Source of the DNA: Hydrogenovibrio sp.
GTDB taxonomy: Bacteria; Pseudomonadota; Gammaproteobacteria; Thiomicrospirales; Thiomicrospiraceae
DNA length: 53,912 nt
Direction: 5' to 3'
Assembly (NCBI GenBank): GCA_015484555.1
Contig: WFMZ01000020.1
Span: forward strand, 1 to 53,912
How positions within the stretch are numbered: the stretch's first letter is position 1; each line of letters opens with the position of its first letter. The position numbers and the translations under genes were made by a program. Below, one piece after another: positions 26,337 through 37,034 of this stretch. The notes under the pieces are model-generated. The model saw only the letters and a program-made list of their open reading frames with translations, had not been told where the DNA came from and searched no databases.

Positions 26337-27035
26337 TTATTTTGCTCTTAGAGCATCCACTTCTAAAGCCGTTAAGGCGCGGTGTTCACCTAAAGGTAAG
26401 TCACCCAACGCCAAGCTACCTATCTGTTCACGATGCAAAGCGACCACACGGTTACCCACTGAGGCGAACATTCTTTTCACTTGATGATAACGCCCTTCAT
26501 AAATGGTTAGCCGACACGTTGTTGGACTTAGCACTTCAAGCTGCGCAGGCTGCGTGGTAAAGTCTTCCGTTTTAAAATAAATACCCTTTTGAAACAACTG
26601 ACCTGTTTCGGGCGATAAAGCATAGGCCGTTTCCACCCAATAGGTTTTTGGTACCTTTGCTCCTGGCAAGGTTATTTGGTTAGACCAAGCGCCATCGTTG
26701 CTAATAATCATTAAACCGGTGGTAGATCTATCCAAACGCCCTGCTATATGACAACCGGTTAAATCTAAAGGCGCTAGGTATTCAAACAAGGTCGTATGTT
26801 CATCGTCTTGTGTGGCACTTAAAATACCTGCAGGCTTATTCACCATTAAGTAAATAGCCGTTAAACCTGCCTGAACCAGCTTATCTTCCACTTCGACCTT
26901 ATCAAATTTTGATACTTCAGTCAGCCGGTCTTGCACCACCTTTCCATTTACTTTAACTCGCTTTTGGCTTAGGTTATTCAATGCTTGAACACGAGAAGCG
27001 TGGGGCTGTTTTCTTAAAATTTTTTCCAAGTTCAT
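26337..27035 (-). CDS. rsuA: 16S rRNA pseudouridine synthase, RsuA family
   Basis: Converts a uridine to pseudouridine, in E. coli position 516 of 16S rRNA. An S4 RNA-binding domain fills the first 60 residues (SRVQALNNLSQKRVKVNGKVV). The catalytic aspartate is in AGRLDRSTTGLMI; YEGRYHQVKRMFASVGNRV is the conserved C-terminal element. Length 232 residues. The usual GRLDxDTTG has a serine here. RluE or RluF members of the same family are possible alternatives, but size and motifs favour RsuA. Confidence 0.83.
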   Translation of the reverse strand: MNLEKILRKQPHASRVQALNNLSQKRVKVNGKVVQDRLTEVSKFDKVEVEDKLVQAGLTAIYLMVNKPAGILSATQDDEHTTLFEYLAPLDLTGCHIAGRLDRSTTGLMIISNDGAWSNQITLPGAKVPKTYWVETAYALSPETGQLFQKGIYFKTEDFTTQPAQLEVLSPTTCRLTIYEGRYHQVKRMFASVGNRVVALHREQIGSLALGDLPLGEHRALTALEVDALRAK

Positions 27036-27059
27036 ACCAGGGAATCTACTTTGCTACTT

Positions 27060-27068
27060 TGTTATAAT
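27060..27068 (+). promoter_or_regulatory. Extended -10 promoter for the VF530 gene
   Basis: TGTTATAAT is a perfect -10 box with the TG extension, which can work without a -35. It lies 31 bases before the ATG of the VF530-type gene. Confidence 0.55.
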
Positions 27069-27099
27069 AGTTTTTTTAAAACTTTGAATAGAGCTGACA

Positions 27100-27396
27100 A
27101 TGAAACCTAAAACTCGTGCCTTTGACCCATTACATGGTGTCACCCTTGAACAAATTGTACAGTTTTTAGAAGAGCACTTTGGTTGGGGTGGATTAGGCGA
27201 CCGTATTAACATCAATTGTTTTAATGATAATCCGTCCGTTAAATCTAGCTTAAAGTTTTTGCGCAAAACCCCTTGGGCAAGAACCAAAGTTGAATCACTT
27301 TATTCTGAAATTAAACGTCGCGAAAGAGTAAAAGAAGACAAAGCCATTGCCCGTCAACTGCGTGAACAAGAAACAGATACCTCAAGCGAAGGCTAA
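27100..27396 (+). CDS. VF530 family DNA-binding protein
   Basis: A small basic protein of the VF530 (DUF2132) family, whose Vibrio member has a solved structure and is described as DNA-binding; the cellular role is not known. [40 protein letters not shown] and [11 protein letters not shown] are hallmark stretches covering residues 9-68. A charged tail follows. Length 98 residues. It has its own extended -10 promoter and is followed by a full copy of the dispersed repeat before convergent parC. Confidence 0.88.
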   Translation: MKPKTRAFDPLHGVTLEQIVQFLEEHFGWGGLGDRININCFNDNPSVKSSLKFLRKTPWARTKVESLYSEIKRRERVKEDKAIARQLREQETDTSSEG

Positions 27397-27460
27397 GGCT
27401 TTAAACAAAACCTAGAGCAACCTAATACGATTTAAGACAACCTGAAGCTAAAACCAGCCT

Positions 27461-27540
27461 CGAAAGCCAAAAATCGCCAGGGGTGGTCTAACTTTTCAGA
27501 CCACCCCTGGCGATTTTTGTGCTTTAGGGTAAATTTTTAA
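27461..27540 (+). repeat. Dispersed palindromic repeat, full copy 3 (reference copy)
   Basis: The most regular copy. The left arm contains AAAAATCGCCAGGGGTGG, the right arm is its exact complement CCACCCCTGGCGATTTTT, and the two pair over more than 20 bases around an eight-base loop. The tail is GCTTTAGGGTAAATTTTTAA. It lies between the convergent VF530 gene and parC, where its strong hairpin might also work as a transcription terminator in either direction. Confidence 0.92.
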
Positions 27541-27558
27541 CTTCCTAACTTAGTCACC

Positions 27559-29787
27559 CTAACTATCTAGGGTAATTGCCGTTACATTTTTAAGTGTTCT
27601 AGGCAGAACTATTCCTTTTTTAGCACGGCTGGCAAAAGCTTCTTCAATGGCGGTTGGACCAAATGCCTTTTTATAACTATCTGCATGCAAGATGACTTTT
27701 TGACCAGGCGTAAAGGCAAAGACGGCGGTAACCGAAGTGGTTTTGTCCATCGAAATTAACTTACTGCCCTTTCCTTTTGCCAGAACTGGTAACTCTGAAG
27801 CTGGGAAGACCAACATTTTAGGTTCATCTGTCACCACCATCAGGTAATCGCCTTCTTTAACCAAAGCAGGCGTCAATATCTTCGCATTAGCAGGTACGCT
27901 AATCACAGCCTTACCTGCCTTACCTTTGGAATACAGGTTTTCATAGGCGGTCATAAAGCCATAACCCGCTGAAGAAGTCATCACATATTTATCCGTATTT
28001 GAACTTAACAATACCGCATCAATGCTCGCCCCAGCAGGTAGGTTTAAGCGCCCACTTAACGGCTCGCCATGACTACGTGCCGAAGGTAAACTGTGTGCAT
28101 CTAATGAATAGGCGCGACCTGTTGATGCTAAGAATACTGCCATTTGGCGACTTTGCCCTGACGCTTGCGCTTTAAAGCCATCTCCCGACTTGTAGCCTAA
28201 AGCCTGCCCATCAACATCATTTCCTTTAGCGGCACGCACCCAACCAGTTTGAGAGAGTACGACGGTAATAGATTCCGCAGGTAGTAAATCTTTTTCGGAC
28301 ATGGCGCGAGCCGCTGGCAAGCTAACAATAGGAGAACGACGTTCATCACCAAACTCTTCTGCATCGGCCAACAACTCTTTCTTCACTAAGGTTTTCATTC
28401 TGGCTTCGCTAGACAGTATTTTGGTTAATTTATCACGTTCGGCGGCCAATTCATCTTGCTCGCCTTTAATCTTCATTTCTTCTAACTTAGCAAGGTGACG
28501 TAATTTAAGCTCTAAAACAGATTCCGCTTGAGTGTCCGATAAACCAAATCGTGACATTAATACCGGCTTAGGCTTGTCTTCTTCACGAATAATGGCAATG
28601 ACTTCATCTATATTTAAAAAGGCAATGAGCAAAGCATCTAAAATATGTAAACGCGCCATCACCTTATCTAAACGGAACTGTAAACGACGGCGAACGGTTT
28701 CAATTCGGTAACCTAACCACTCAACTAAAATACCTTTTAAGTTTTTGACTTGTGGGCGACCATTCAAACCAATCACATTCAAGTTAACACGGTAACTTCT
28801 TTCTAAGTCGGTGGTGGCAAATAAATGCAACATCGCCGCATCCGCATCCACTCTTTTAGAGCGCAATTCGACCACTAAACGTACAGGATTTTCATGATCG
28901 GATTCATCGCGTAAATCGACCACCATCGGTAGCTTCTTCGCACGCATTTGGCTGGCAATTTGTTCCAATACCTTTGAACCTGATACTTGGAATGGCAAAG
29001 CATCAATCACTACATTAACACCGTCTTCTAAGGTGTAGCGAGAACGCTGACGTAAAGAACCATTACCCGTTTCATACAAACGATGTAGGTCTGGCTTAGG
29101 CGTAATAATATTGGCATGGTTTGGGTAATCTGGCCCTGGGATAATGTCAAACAAAGCTTCATTAGAAAGATTTTTATCTTCCAACAACGCCACACAACCA
29201 TTAATAACTTCAACTAAGTTGTGAGGCGGAATATCGGTTGCCATTCCTACTGCAATACCAGAAGTACCATTTAATAGAATATGTGGCACTCTGGCTGGTA
29301 AGGTAATCGGTTCTTTTAAAGAGCCATCAAAGTTAGGCGCCCAATCAACCGTACCTTGTGCCGTTTCTTCTAATAATAACTGGCTAAATTTTGAAAGCTT
29401 CGCTTCGGTGTAACGCATGGCGGCAAACGATTTAGGATCATCAACTGATCCCCAGTTACCCTGCCCATCAACCAATGGGAAACGGAATGAGAAGCTTTGT
29501 GCCATTAACACCATGGCTTCATAACAGGCTGAGTCACCATGAGGGTGGAATTTACCCAATACATCACCCACGGTTCTGGCTGATTTTTTATGTTTAGCTG
29601 ATGCTTTAAGCCCGAGCTCTGACATGGCATAAATAATACGACGTTGCACTGGTTTTAAACCATCACCAATATGTGGCAAGGCCCTGTCTAAAATGACATA
29701 CATGGCATAATCTAGATAGGCCTTTTCGGTAAATTCTGCTACCGTTTGGTTTTCAATGCCTTCATAGTTTATGGTTTGCTGACTCAT
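27559..29787 (-). CDS. parC: DNA topoisomerase IV subunit A
   Basis: Breaks and rejoins DNA to separate daughter chromosomes. The catalytic tyrosine is Y126 in [11 protein letters not shown]. The fluoroquinolone-determining region [10 protein letters not shown] (81-90) has serine and glutamate at the two key places, the susceptible form. The C-terminal beta-pinwheel repeats follow (for example [12 protein letters not shown]). Length 742 residues. parE is 1.5 kb away on the same strand, with the HMA, PilZ and DUF2892 genes between. Confidence 0.97.
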   Translation of the reverse strand: MSQQTINYEGIENQTVAEFTEKAYLDYAMYVILDRALPHIGDGLKPVQRRIIYAMSELGLKASAKHKKSARTVGDVLGKFHPHGDSACYEAMVLMAQSFSFRFPLVDGQGNWGSVDDPKSFAAMRYTEAKLSKFSQLLLEETAQGTVDWAPNFDGSLKEPITLPARVPHILLNGTSGIAVGMATDIPPHNLVEVINGCVALLEDKNLSNEALFDIIPGPDYPNHANIITPKPDLHRLYETGNGSLRQRSRYTLEDGVNVVIDALPFQVSGSKVLEQIASQMRAKKLPMVVDLRDESDHENPVRLVVELRSKRVDADAAMLHLFATTDLERSYRVNLNVIGLNGRPQVKNLKGILVEWLGYRIETVRRRLQFRLDKVMARLHILDALLIAFLNIDEVIAIIREEDKPKPVLMSRFGLSDTQAESVLELKLRHLAKLEEMKIKGEQDELAAERDKLTKILSSEARMKTLVKKELLADAEEFGDERRSPIVSLPAARAMSEKDLLPAESITVVLSQTGWVRAAKGNDVDGQALGYKSGDGFKAQASGQSRQMAVFLASTGRAYSLDAHSLPSARSHGEPLSGRLNLPAGASIDAVLLSSNTDKYVMTSSAGYGFMTAYENLYSKGKAGKAVISVPANAKILTPALVKEGDYLMVVTDEPKMLVFPASELPVLAKGKGSKLISMDKTTSVTAVFAFTPGQKVILHADSYKKAFGPTAIEEAFASRAKKGIVLPRTLKNVTAITLDS

Positions 29788-29789
29788 TT

Positions 29790-30071
29790 TTAGTCCTCTT
29801 TACTCATTGTACCTATCGCACAAGAGACAAAAGATTTAGCCTTTGAACCCAACGCTTCTAGTCCATGCTGTGAACCTACTGGCGGATAGCCCATCGAAGC
29901 TAAAGTTGCTTGAATTTCAACGCTATGTTCACCATCCATGTCACCCGATATAGAGCCATTTTCCACATCGACTTCTACCGATGTAACAAAGGCCAGTTTT
30001 AAAAGTTTGCCAGAGATCTGACTAGCACAACCACCGCACTTAATATTGTCGACTTGAATAGAAAATTTCAT
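29790..30071 (-). CDS. Heavy-metal-associated domain protein
   Basis: A 93-residue protein with a ferredoxin-like HMA domain. The metal-binding motif is KCGGCASQI (cysteines near residues 11 and 14), and [20 protein letters not shown] covers the rest of the fold. The frame extends upstream, but the ATG at 30069-30071 after AAGGT was chosen. It ends two bases before parC starts, so they are co-transcribed. It may bind copper or zinc; the tail with a further cysteine (SFVSCAIG) is unusual. Confidence 0.8.
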   Translation of the reverse strand: MKFSIQVDNIKCGGCASQISGKLLKLAFVTSVEVDVENGSISGDMDGEHSVEIQATLASMGYPPVGSQHGLEALGSKAKSFVSCAIGTMSKED

Positions 30072-30239
30072 AACTGACCTTTTGTTTACAATAAACCTGA
30101 AAATGAACATCATTGTTTAGTTTGATATTAAGACAATAATTTAACACATTGCGTCATAAAAATAACGAGCAGATTTATTTTTTTACAATCCATTTTCAAA
30201 ACTACGTACAATAGAGTGCAATTAAAAGGTAAAACTGAT

Positions 30240-30596
30240 ATGACCTCTTCTAAAATAAATTCTCGACCCTGTACAGATGAAGACATGCGCCATAGTAGAA
30301 GGGTGACCACAGAAAGACCCGTACAGATTTTTGTCGAAGAAGGCATTATTAATGGCAAGATGATTGACATCTCTAACTTAGGAACCGGTATTTTAATTAA
30401 AGCCTTACCGCTGACAGAAACCTTCGTCGGCATTGAATTTAGCTTACCGACTTCTCCAGAAGCACCTATTAAACTAAGTGGACATGTTGTCCATAACTGC
30501 CGCGTTAGAAAAGAAACTTTAATTGGTATTCGCTTTGAGAAAGTGCCCGCTCGTTACCAAGCAAAACTGCGTGAATTTATTAATTCTAAATATTAA
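30240..30596 (+). CDS. PilZ domain protein
   Basis: A 118-residue protein that is a single PilZ domain, the standard cyclic di-GMP receptor. RHSRRVTTERPV holds the arginine motif (RxxxR) and DISNLGTGI the second motif (DxSxxG), so the ligand site looks complete. The ATG at 30240 after AAAAGGT was chosen; a GTG at 30216 is in frame. A second PilZ-type gene follows two bases after the stop. The output is not known. A diguanylate cyclase is encoded at 6.3-8.1 kb. Confidence 0.85.
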   Translation: MTSSKINSRPCTDEDMRHSRRVTTERPVQIFVEEGIINGKMIDISNLGTGILIKALPLTETFVGIEFSLPTSPEAPIKLSGHVVHNCRVRKETLIGIRFEKVPARYQAKLREFINSKY

Positions 30597-30598
30597 AT

Positions 30599-30961
30599 AT
30601 GCTTTTTAAATCCGCCTCTACTTACACTGACCGATCTATTTTAATCAAAGGCCAAACCGTTTCTGCAAAAGGGAATATGATTGAAATATCGACTGGTGGC
30701 GTGGTGGTTATTAGCCCCCTAAAAGCTTCTGCGGGTACACGAGTAGAACTCGTCTTTGAAATCCCTGCCTTAGAATACTTTCGTACCATTAGCTGCCATG
30801 CTATCGTCACACAATTAGAGGACATTACCATCGGTTTTAGGCTTGTCATAAAATTTGAAGCCCTCCCTTCAAAAGAGTATGCATTTATTACTGACTTTTT
30901 AGACTACAAAGACAGGCTAGCTCGTCTTGGTAAGAAACTAAAAACCCCCCGCTCATTTTAA
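30599..30961 (+). CDS. PilZ-like protein with degenerate ligand motif
   Basis: A 120-residue protein with PilZ-like pattern. NMIEISTGGVVVIS resembles the second PilZ motif, but the N-terminal RxxxR is missing, replaced by DRSILIKG. It may not bind cyclic di-GMP and could pair with its neighbour, as degenerate PilZ proteins can. It starts two bases after the first PilZ gene, so translation is probably coupled. Confidence 0.65.
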   Translation: MLFKSASTYTDRSILIKGQTVSAKGNMIEISTGGVVVISPLKASAGTRVELVFEIPALEYFRTISCHAIVTQLEDITIGFRLVIKFEALPSKEYAFITDFLDYKDRLARLGKKLKTPRSF

Positions 30962-31001
30962 AAAAAACTTAACTTCTTATTAATGTAAAAAAGGAAAAAT
31001 T

Positions 31002-31190
31002 ATGAAAGGCAATAAAATGGTTAGACTACTTTCACTCATGATTATCGGTTCAATTGCAGCCGCTTACTTCACAGGACAAGTTGACTTAACGCAACCTACC
31101 TGGATTTGGTTAACGTTGTTTGCAGGGGTCAATGCACTCCAGTCAACCTTTACAGGCTTCTGTCCGGTAGAAAAGTTTTTAAACAAGTAA
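31002..31190 (+). CDS. DUF2892 (YgaP-type) small membrane protein
   Basis: A 62-residue protein with two hydrophobic helices and the ending TGFCPVEKFLNK, the hallmark of the membrane part of YgaP-type proteins. The rhodanese domain of full YgaP is absent. AAGGAAAAAT precedes the ATG. The family is often met near sulfur or thiosulfate genes; the role is not established. Confidence 0.85.
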   Translation: MKGNKMVRLLSLMIIGSIAAAYFTGQVDLTQPTWIWLTLFAGVNALQSTFTGFCPVEKFLNK

Positions 31191-31220
31191 GCATTTCTTT
31201 ACTCGTTAAATGGCAGATAA

Positions 31221-31263
31221 ACAAAAGCCAAAGCAGATGTTAACACCCTGCCTTGGCTTTTGT
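31221..31263. terminator. Bidirectional terminator between DUF2892 gene and parE
   Basis: ACAAAAGCCAA and TTGGCTTTTGT, with GCAG/CTGC continuing after one bulged base on each side, form a stem of about 15 around a short loop. T-runs on both sides suit the two converging genes. Confidence 0.8.
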
Positions 31264-31296
31264 ATTTTTACCCTAAAGATACGACTTAATTAAGCA

Positions 31297-33201
<1,905 letters not shown>

Positions 33202-33221
33202 TTAAAACAATTAATTATGAA

Positions 33222-33257
33222 GGTACCCACCCCTGGCGATTTTTGGGTTTTAAACCA
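33222..33257 (-). repeat. Dispersed palindromic repeat, half copy 4
   Basis: Minus-strand core AAAAATCGCCAGGGGTGG with the GGTACC variant ending, as in copy 1 but inverted. It lies in the divergent gap between parE and pdxH, 39 bases before the parE start. Confidence 0.85.
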
Positions 33258-33305
33258 ATAACCGCTTTCTAAATGGGTTACCGAAGATAAACCTAGGACA
33301 AACCA

Positions 33306-33334
33306 TTGAGTTATTGAAAGGGCTAGGCTATATT
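33306..33334 (+). promoter_or_regulatory. Promoter for pdxH-ung
   Basis: TTGAGT (33306-33311) and TATATT (33329-33334) are 17 bases apart, 48 bases before the pdxH ATG. Confidence 0.6.
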
Positions 33335-33381
33335 ACTAAAAAACCCTGTGCTATTCCAATTCAATGAGATAAACAACGAAA

Positions 33382-34032
33382 ATGCCTAATCGAGACTATC
33401 ACCAAGAACGCCGAGACTACCAAGCTCCCTCTTTAAGAAGGGTAGATTTAGCCAGCTCTCCCTTTCAACAATTTTCAAACTGGATAGATTCCGCACACCA
33501 ATGCAAAGCGTTGAAAGACCCTACTGCCATGGCACTCGCCACCGTAAACCGTAGCGGACAACCCCACTGTAGAATTGTGTTATTAAAAGCCTTTAGTGAA
33601 CAAGGTTTATTATTTTACACTCACTATGATAGTCAAAAAGGCCTTGATTTATTACAACAACCCAAGGCTAGCGTTAACTTTTTTTGGCCTGAACTTGATC
33701 AGCAAATACGAATCAATGGACGTATTGAAAGATTAACTCACGAAGAGTCTAAAACATACTTTCAAAGTCGGCCTATAGACAGCCAACTATCAGCCAGTAT
33801 CTCACACCAAAGCCAGCCAGTGGAAAGCCGTGCCGCCTTAGAAGCACAAATGGCAAAGGCAGCTGAAAAAATGACTGGAAAAACCATTGAACTTCCTGAA
33901 AACTGGGGGGGATATCGCTTAATTCCTCAAGAGTTTGAATTTTGGCAAGGGCGTCCAAACCGTTTGCATGATCGATTTCGTTATCGCCTTCAGCCATCAC
34001 AAGATTGGCTTATTGAACGTTTAGCACCTTAA
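33382..34032 (+). CDS. pdxH: Pyridoxine/pyridoxamine 5'-phosphate oxidase
   Basis: FMN enzyme that makes pyridoxal 5'-phosphate, the active form of vitamin B6. FMN-binding GQPHCRIVLLK, FYTHYDSQKG and PVESRAALEAQ are in place; the C-terminal WQGRPNRLHDRFRYR is the family signature. Length 216 residues. ung starts three bases after its stop, so both share a transcript. The start MPNRDYHQERRDYQ fits family members. Confidence 0.95.
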   Translation: MPNRDYHQERRDYQAPSLRRVDLASSPFQQFSNWIDSAHQCKALKDPTAMALATVNRSGQPHCRIVLLKAFSEQGLLFYTHYDSQKGLDLLQQPKASVNFFWPELDQQIRINGRIERLTHEESKTYFQSRPIDSQLSASISHQSQPVESRAALEAQMAKAAEKMTGKTIELPENWGGYRLIPQEFEFWQGRPNRLHDRFRYRLQPSQDWLIERLAP

Positions 34033-34035
34033 AAA

Positions 34036-34779
34036 ATGCCATTTTCTTTAAAATCGCTCGTCACACAGTCTAGTTGGCAAACACTATTACAGGCTGAATG
34101 GGACAAACCTTGCATTCAAAAATTAGAAAATTTTTTAACCGAGGAATTAGCGCATAAAACTATTTTACCGCCTCAAAACCAGTGGTTTAACAGCTTAAAT
34201 AGTACGCCTGTCGAACAAGTTAAAGTCGTTATACTTGGACAAGACCCCTATCCAACTCCTGGGCACGCACATGGGTTAAGCTTTTCAATGCTAAGCGAGC
34301 AACAATCGCCCACCTTACCCAAGTCATTACAAAATATTTATAAAGAATTGTATGACGATTTAGCAATTGATAATTTCCATTCTAGCAACTTACAACCCTG
34401 GGCAGATCAAGGAGTGTTGTTGTTAAACGCAGTCCTTACTTTAGAATCTGGCTTGGCAAATAGTCACCAAAATAAAGGCTGGGAAAGCTTAACAGATAGA
34501 ATTATTAAAGGTATTTCAGACAGCCAACCCCATTGTGTTTTTATTCTTTGGGGGAAACAAGCACAGGAAAAACAGGTCTTAATTAATGCCAACAAGCATT
34601 CTATTATCATCACACCCCATCCCTCTCCTCTTTCTGCTTACCGTGGTTTTTGGGGGTCTAAACCCTTTTCTAAAACCAACCTTTATTTAAGCCAGCACCA
34701 ACAAACACCTATCAACTGGCAACTGCCTATTAATGCGATGGGACAAACATCCTTTTTTTTAAAAAACACAAAATACTAA
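34036..34779 (+). CDS. ung: Uracil-DNA glycosylase
   Basis: Removes uracil from DNA to start base excision repair. The water-activating motif is GQDPYP with D70, followed by TPGHAHGLSFS; LLNAVLTLESGLANSHQNKGW and the DNA-contacting HPSPLSAYRGFWGSKPFS complete the family set. Many relatives have GQDPYH; the proline here is a mild departure. Length 247 residues. Its stop overlaps the stop of the convergent OmpA/MotB-type gene by four bases. Confidence 0.96.
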   Translation: MPFSLKSLVTQSSWQTLLQAEWDKPCIQKLENFLTEELAHKTILPPQNQWFNSLNSTPVEQVKVVILGQDPYPTPGHAHGLSFSMLSEQQSPTLPKSLQNIYKELYDDLAIDNFHSSNLQPWADQGVLLLNAVLTLESGLANSHQNKGWESLTDRIIKGISDSQPHCVFILWGKQAQEKQVLINANKHSIIITPHPSPLSAYRGFWGSKPFSKTNLYLSQHQQTPINWQLPINAMGQTSFFLKNTKY

Positions 34780-35447
34780 TGTGAGGTTTCAAAGTGAGCC
34801 ACAATTAACAGTTGAATACGCCTATTTTTATTTTTACCTTCAGGCGTTGCATTACTGGCCACAGGGCGATACTGCCCATAACCTGCCTGACTAAAACGGT
34901 CGGGAGGTAGCCCTGAAAATCGATACAGGGCTAACATAACATTTTGTGCTCTCATACTGCTTAAGAACCAGTTATTTCTTAACCTAGAATCCGGGTTAAT
35001 CACATCGTTATCCGTATAACCTGCTACCGAAATCTCTCGATATAAAATAAGGTTTCGTTTACGTGCTTCCGCTTCAATACGACTCGGCATGCCACCATTT
35101 TTTGATGCAAGCAACGGTAATTTTTTTAATTTATCAGCCAACACTTTAAGGTCTGACAATAATGCGTCAGAAGGTTCAAACCCTCCTTTTATAAAAGCTG
35201 AGTCTGTTTTTACCTCTATTTGAACACCCTGAATTTCACGAGAGACCTGAATAACACTGGACTCTTTTAATTCTTTACTAAGTACTTGATAAACTTTATC
35301 TAATTCTACTTCTGCCCACTTTTGTACTCGATTAATCTCACCTTTATTTAGAACAATCATCAAAATAAAGAACGTGACGAGTAGCGTAATTAAATCTCCG
35401 AAAGATAATAACCAAATACTTTTTACTTTTTCGCTTTTATAACCCAT
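34776..35447 (-). CDS. MotB/OmpA-like protein B2 of a second stator-type operon
   Basis: A 223-residue protein with one N-terminal membrane helix and a peptidoglycan-binding OmpA-like domain. The helix reads SFGDLITLLVTFFILMIVL with aspartate D18 at the position of the MotB ion-binding residue. The OmpA-like part has GYTDNDVINP, NNWFLSSMRAQ and GKNKNRRIQLLI. Its start overlaps the end of the B1 gene by 11 bases, so the two are translationally coupled. The role is unknown: flagellar motor, another cell-envelope motor, or energy transfer. Confidence 0.83.
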   Translation of the reverse strand: MGYKSEKVKSIWLLSFGDLITLLVTFFILMIVLNKGEINRVQKWAEVELDKVYQVLSKELKESSVIQVSREIQGVQIEVKTDSAFIKGGFEPSDALLSDLKVLADKLKKLPLLASKNGGMPSRIEAEARKRNLILYREISVAGYTDNDVINPDSRLRNNWFLSSMRAQNVMLALYRFSGLPPDRFSQAGYGQYRPVASNATPEGKNKNRRIQLLIVAHFETSH

Positions 35448-36180
35448 TGGATAGACCTTTTTCCAAGGGAACTATTTGTGGCACCAAATAAATTTCTACC
35501 CGACGATTAATGGCTTGTGTCGTGTCTGCAACCAAAGGTTTAAAACTACCATAGCCGGCAATAGAAAAATTTTCAGCAGGTAGCTTAGAGTAAAGCTGAA
35601 TAAGACGCATCAAAGAATAAGCTCTAAAAGTACTTAATTCTTCATTAGACTGATATAAAGCCGTTTTTGCTAAGGCCAGCGAGTCACTGTGCCCTTCGAC
35701 TCTAATGGTCACTAATAAAGTCTCTCCTGGTTTCAATATTTTAGTCACCAAGTGAGAGTGTTTTTTCGCATAATTCGCTAAGTCTAGCGATACAATCAAA
35801 CTGATTATTCGGTTTATATAAGGTAAAAAATAAGGGTTTAATTTTGCCCTGCCGGGGCGAAATAAGTCTGTTTTTTGAAATAATTTAGGAGAAAATGTTA
35901 AACGAACCCCTTTAGCAACCGTATTTTCTACTTGTAGCCAATCCAATCCTTCTTTCTTTTTATAAAGAGAGACTTCGGTATAAAGTGTTTTAACTAACTT
36001 TTGATAATTACGAACCTCAGGATGGCCTTCAATATCAATGACAGAAATCAGCATCATGAACATCGCAAGAATAGAGGTGAACAAAGCTATAAACACAATT
36101 TGCGTACTACGCTCTCTATTCAGGTTTAGCTGTTGCTTTAAATGTTCAATCTCTTTAATAGGGTTGGCTATTTTTTTCAA
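35437..36180 (-). CDS. MotB/OmpA-like protein B1 lacking the ion-binding aspartate
   Basis: A 247-residue protein with a cytoplasmic start, one membrane helix (IVFIALFTSILAMFMMLISV, about 29-48) and a periplasmic OmpA-like domain with EGHSDSLALA, NEELSTFRAYS and AINRRVEIYL. Aligned with MotB, the channel aspartate is replaced by alanine; the only acid near the helix is D49 at its far end. It may be a structural partner of B2 in a mixed dimer. It starts 15 bases after the MotA-type gene. Confidence 0.8.
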   Translation of the reverse strand: MKKIANPIKEIEHLKQQLNLNRERSTQIVFIALFTSILAMFMMLISVIDIEGHPEVRNYQKLVKTLYTEVSLYKKKEGLDWLQVENTVAKGVRLTFSPKLFQKTDLFRPGRAKLNPYFLPYINRIISLIVSLDLANYAKKHSHLVTKILKPGETLLVTIRVEGHSDSLALAKTALYQSNEELSTFRAYSLMRLIQLYSKLPAENFSIAGYGSFKPLVADTTQAINRRVEIYLVPQIVPLEKGLSNGL

Positions 36181-36195
36181 AAAAAACTCCCTGAA

Positions 36196-37023
36196 TTAAA
36201 AAGCAGATTGTTCTAAGGTAAGTTTGGTTTGATAGTTTTTGTGTGCCAGCATGGCATCTCTTAAGATCAAGGTCGACATATTTTTCTTTAACCCAAGCAC
36301 ACCCTGAATAATAATTTCATTTTTGGCTACTTCAGCATCAGACAATACCTTTAGCTTGCCTGATACAGGAATAAAAATGAAGTTAGCAATAAAGACACCA
36401 TAAAAAGTGGTGACCAATGCCAAGCCCATGCCTTCTAACAAGCTGTCTAGCATGTTCTTACCTTCACCCACCACCGCATCGGCATTTTCAGCACCGACTT
36501 GTGCGGTCATCATAATAATTAATCCCATCACGGTTCCCATCATGCCAAAAGCGGGGGCATAGGTTGCCATATTATTAAATATATCTTGGGTTCTAAGGTG
36601 ACGAAAACGCATGGCGTTCAGGTGGTTATATAGACTTTCAGTTAACTGATCTATATTGTTGTAAATCATCATTTCAGACAAGGCGAATTGCAAAAAAGGG
36701 TCTGTTTGTGAGGAAATATGTTTTTCAAGCTCTAATAGGCTCGTTGATTTTGCCAAATGGCTTAGTTCAAGAATAGAGTTCACAACATCATCTTCTTTAG
36801 CTGGCTCTTTGGTAAAGATAATCTTAAACCCAACAAAGAAAAGCTTTAGCTGAGATAAAGGGTAGTTAATCATTGCGGCGGCAAAAGTACCGCCCACAAC
36901 AACTAAGAAGGCTTGAAGATTGAAAAAGGCACTTAGCAGCTTACCTGTTTCAAAATCAACCATACTCAACATAATTATCAATATCCCTAGTAACAAGCCT
37001 AGGCCAGAAGCAAATCTACTCAT
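36196..37023 (-). CDS. MotA-type stator protein of a second operon
   Basis: A 275-residue MotA homologue. Two N-terminal helices (GLGLLLGILIIMLSMVDF, LQAFLVVVGGTFAAAMI), a cytoplasmic loop and two C-terminal helices (APAFGMMGTVMGLIIMMTAQ, LALVTTFYGVFIANFIFIPV) follow the family plan. It differs from the MotA at 24.1-24.9 kb. It lies 11 bases after plsC and 15 before B1, so it belongs to the run glyQ-glyS-gmhB-plsC-motA-B1-B2. No flagellar genes are near. Confidence 0.85.
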   Translation of the reverse strand: MSRFASGLGLLLGILIIMLSMVDFETGKLLSAFFNLQAFLVVVGGTFAAAMINYPLSQLKLFFVGFKIIFTKEPAKEDDVVNSILELSHLAKSTSLLELEKHISSQTDPFLQFALSEMMIYNNIDQLTESLYNHLNAMRFRHLRTQDIFNNMATYAPAFGMMGTVMGLIIMMTAQVGAENADAVVGEGKNMLDSLLEGMGLALVTTFYGVFIANFIFIPVSGKLKVLSDAEVAKNEIIIQGVLGLKKNMSTLILRDAMLAHKNYQTKLTLEQSAF

Positions 37024-37034
37024 ACAATACGGGA

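Noticed and set aside
31221-31275. TTTTTACCCTAAAG beside the parE terminator as another repeat tail
   Set aside because: It resembles the inverted repeat tail, but neither arm of the core is present, so it is not counted as a copy.
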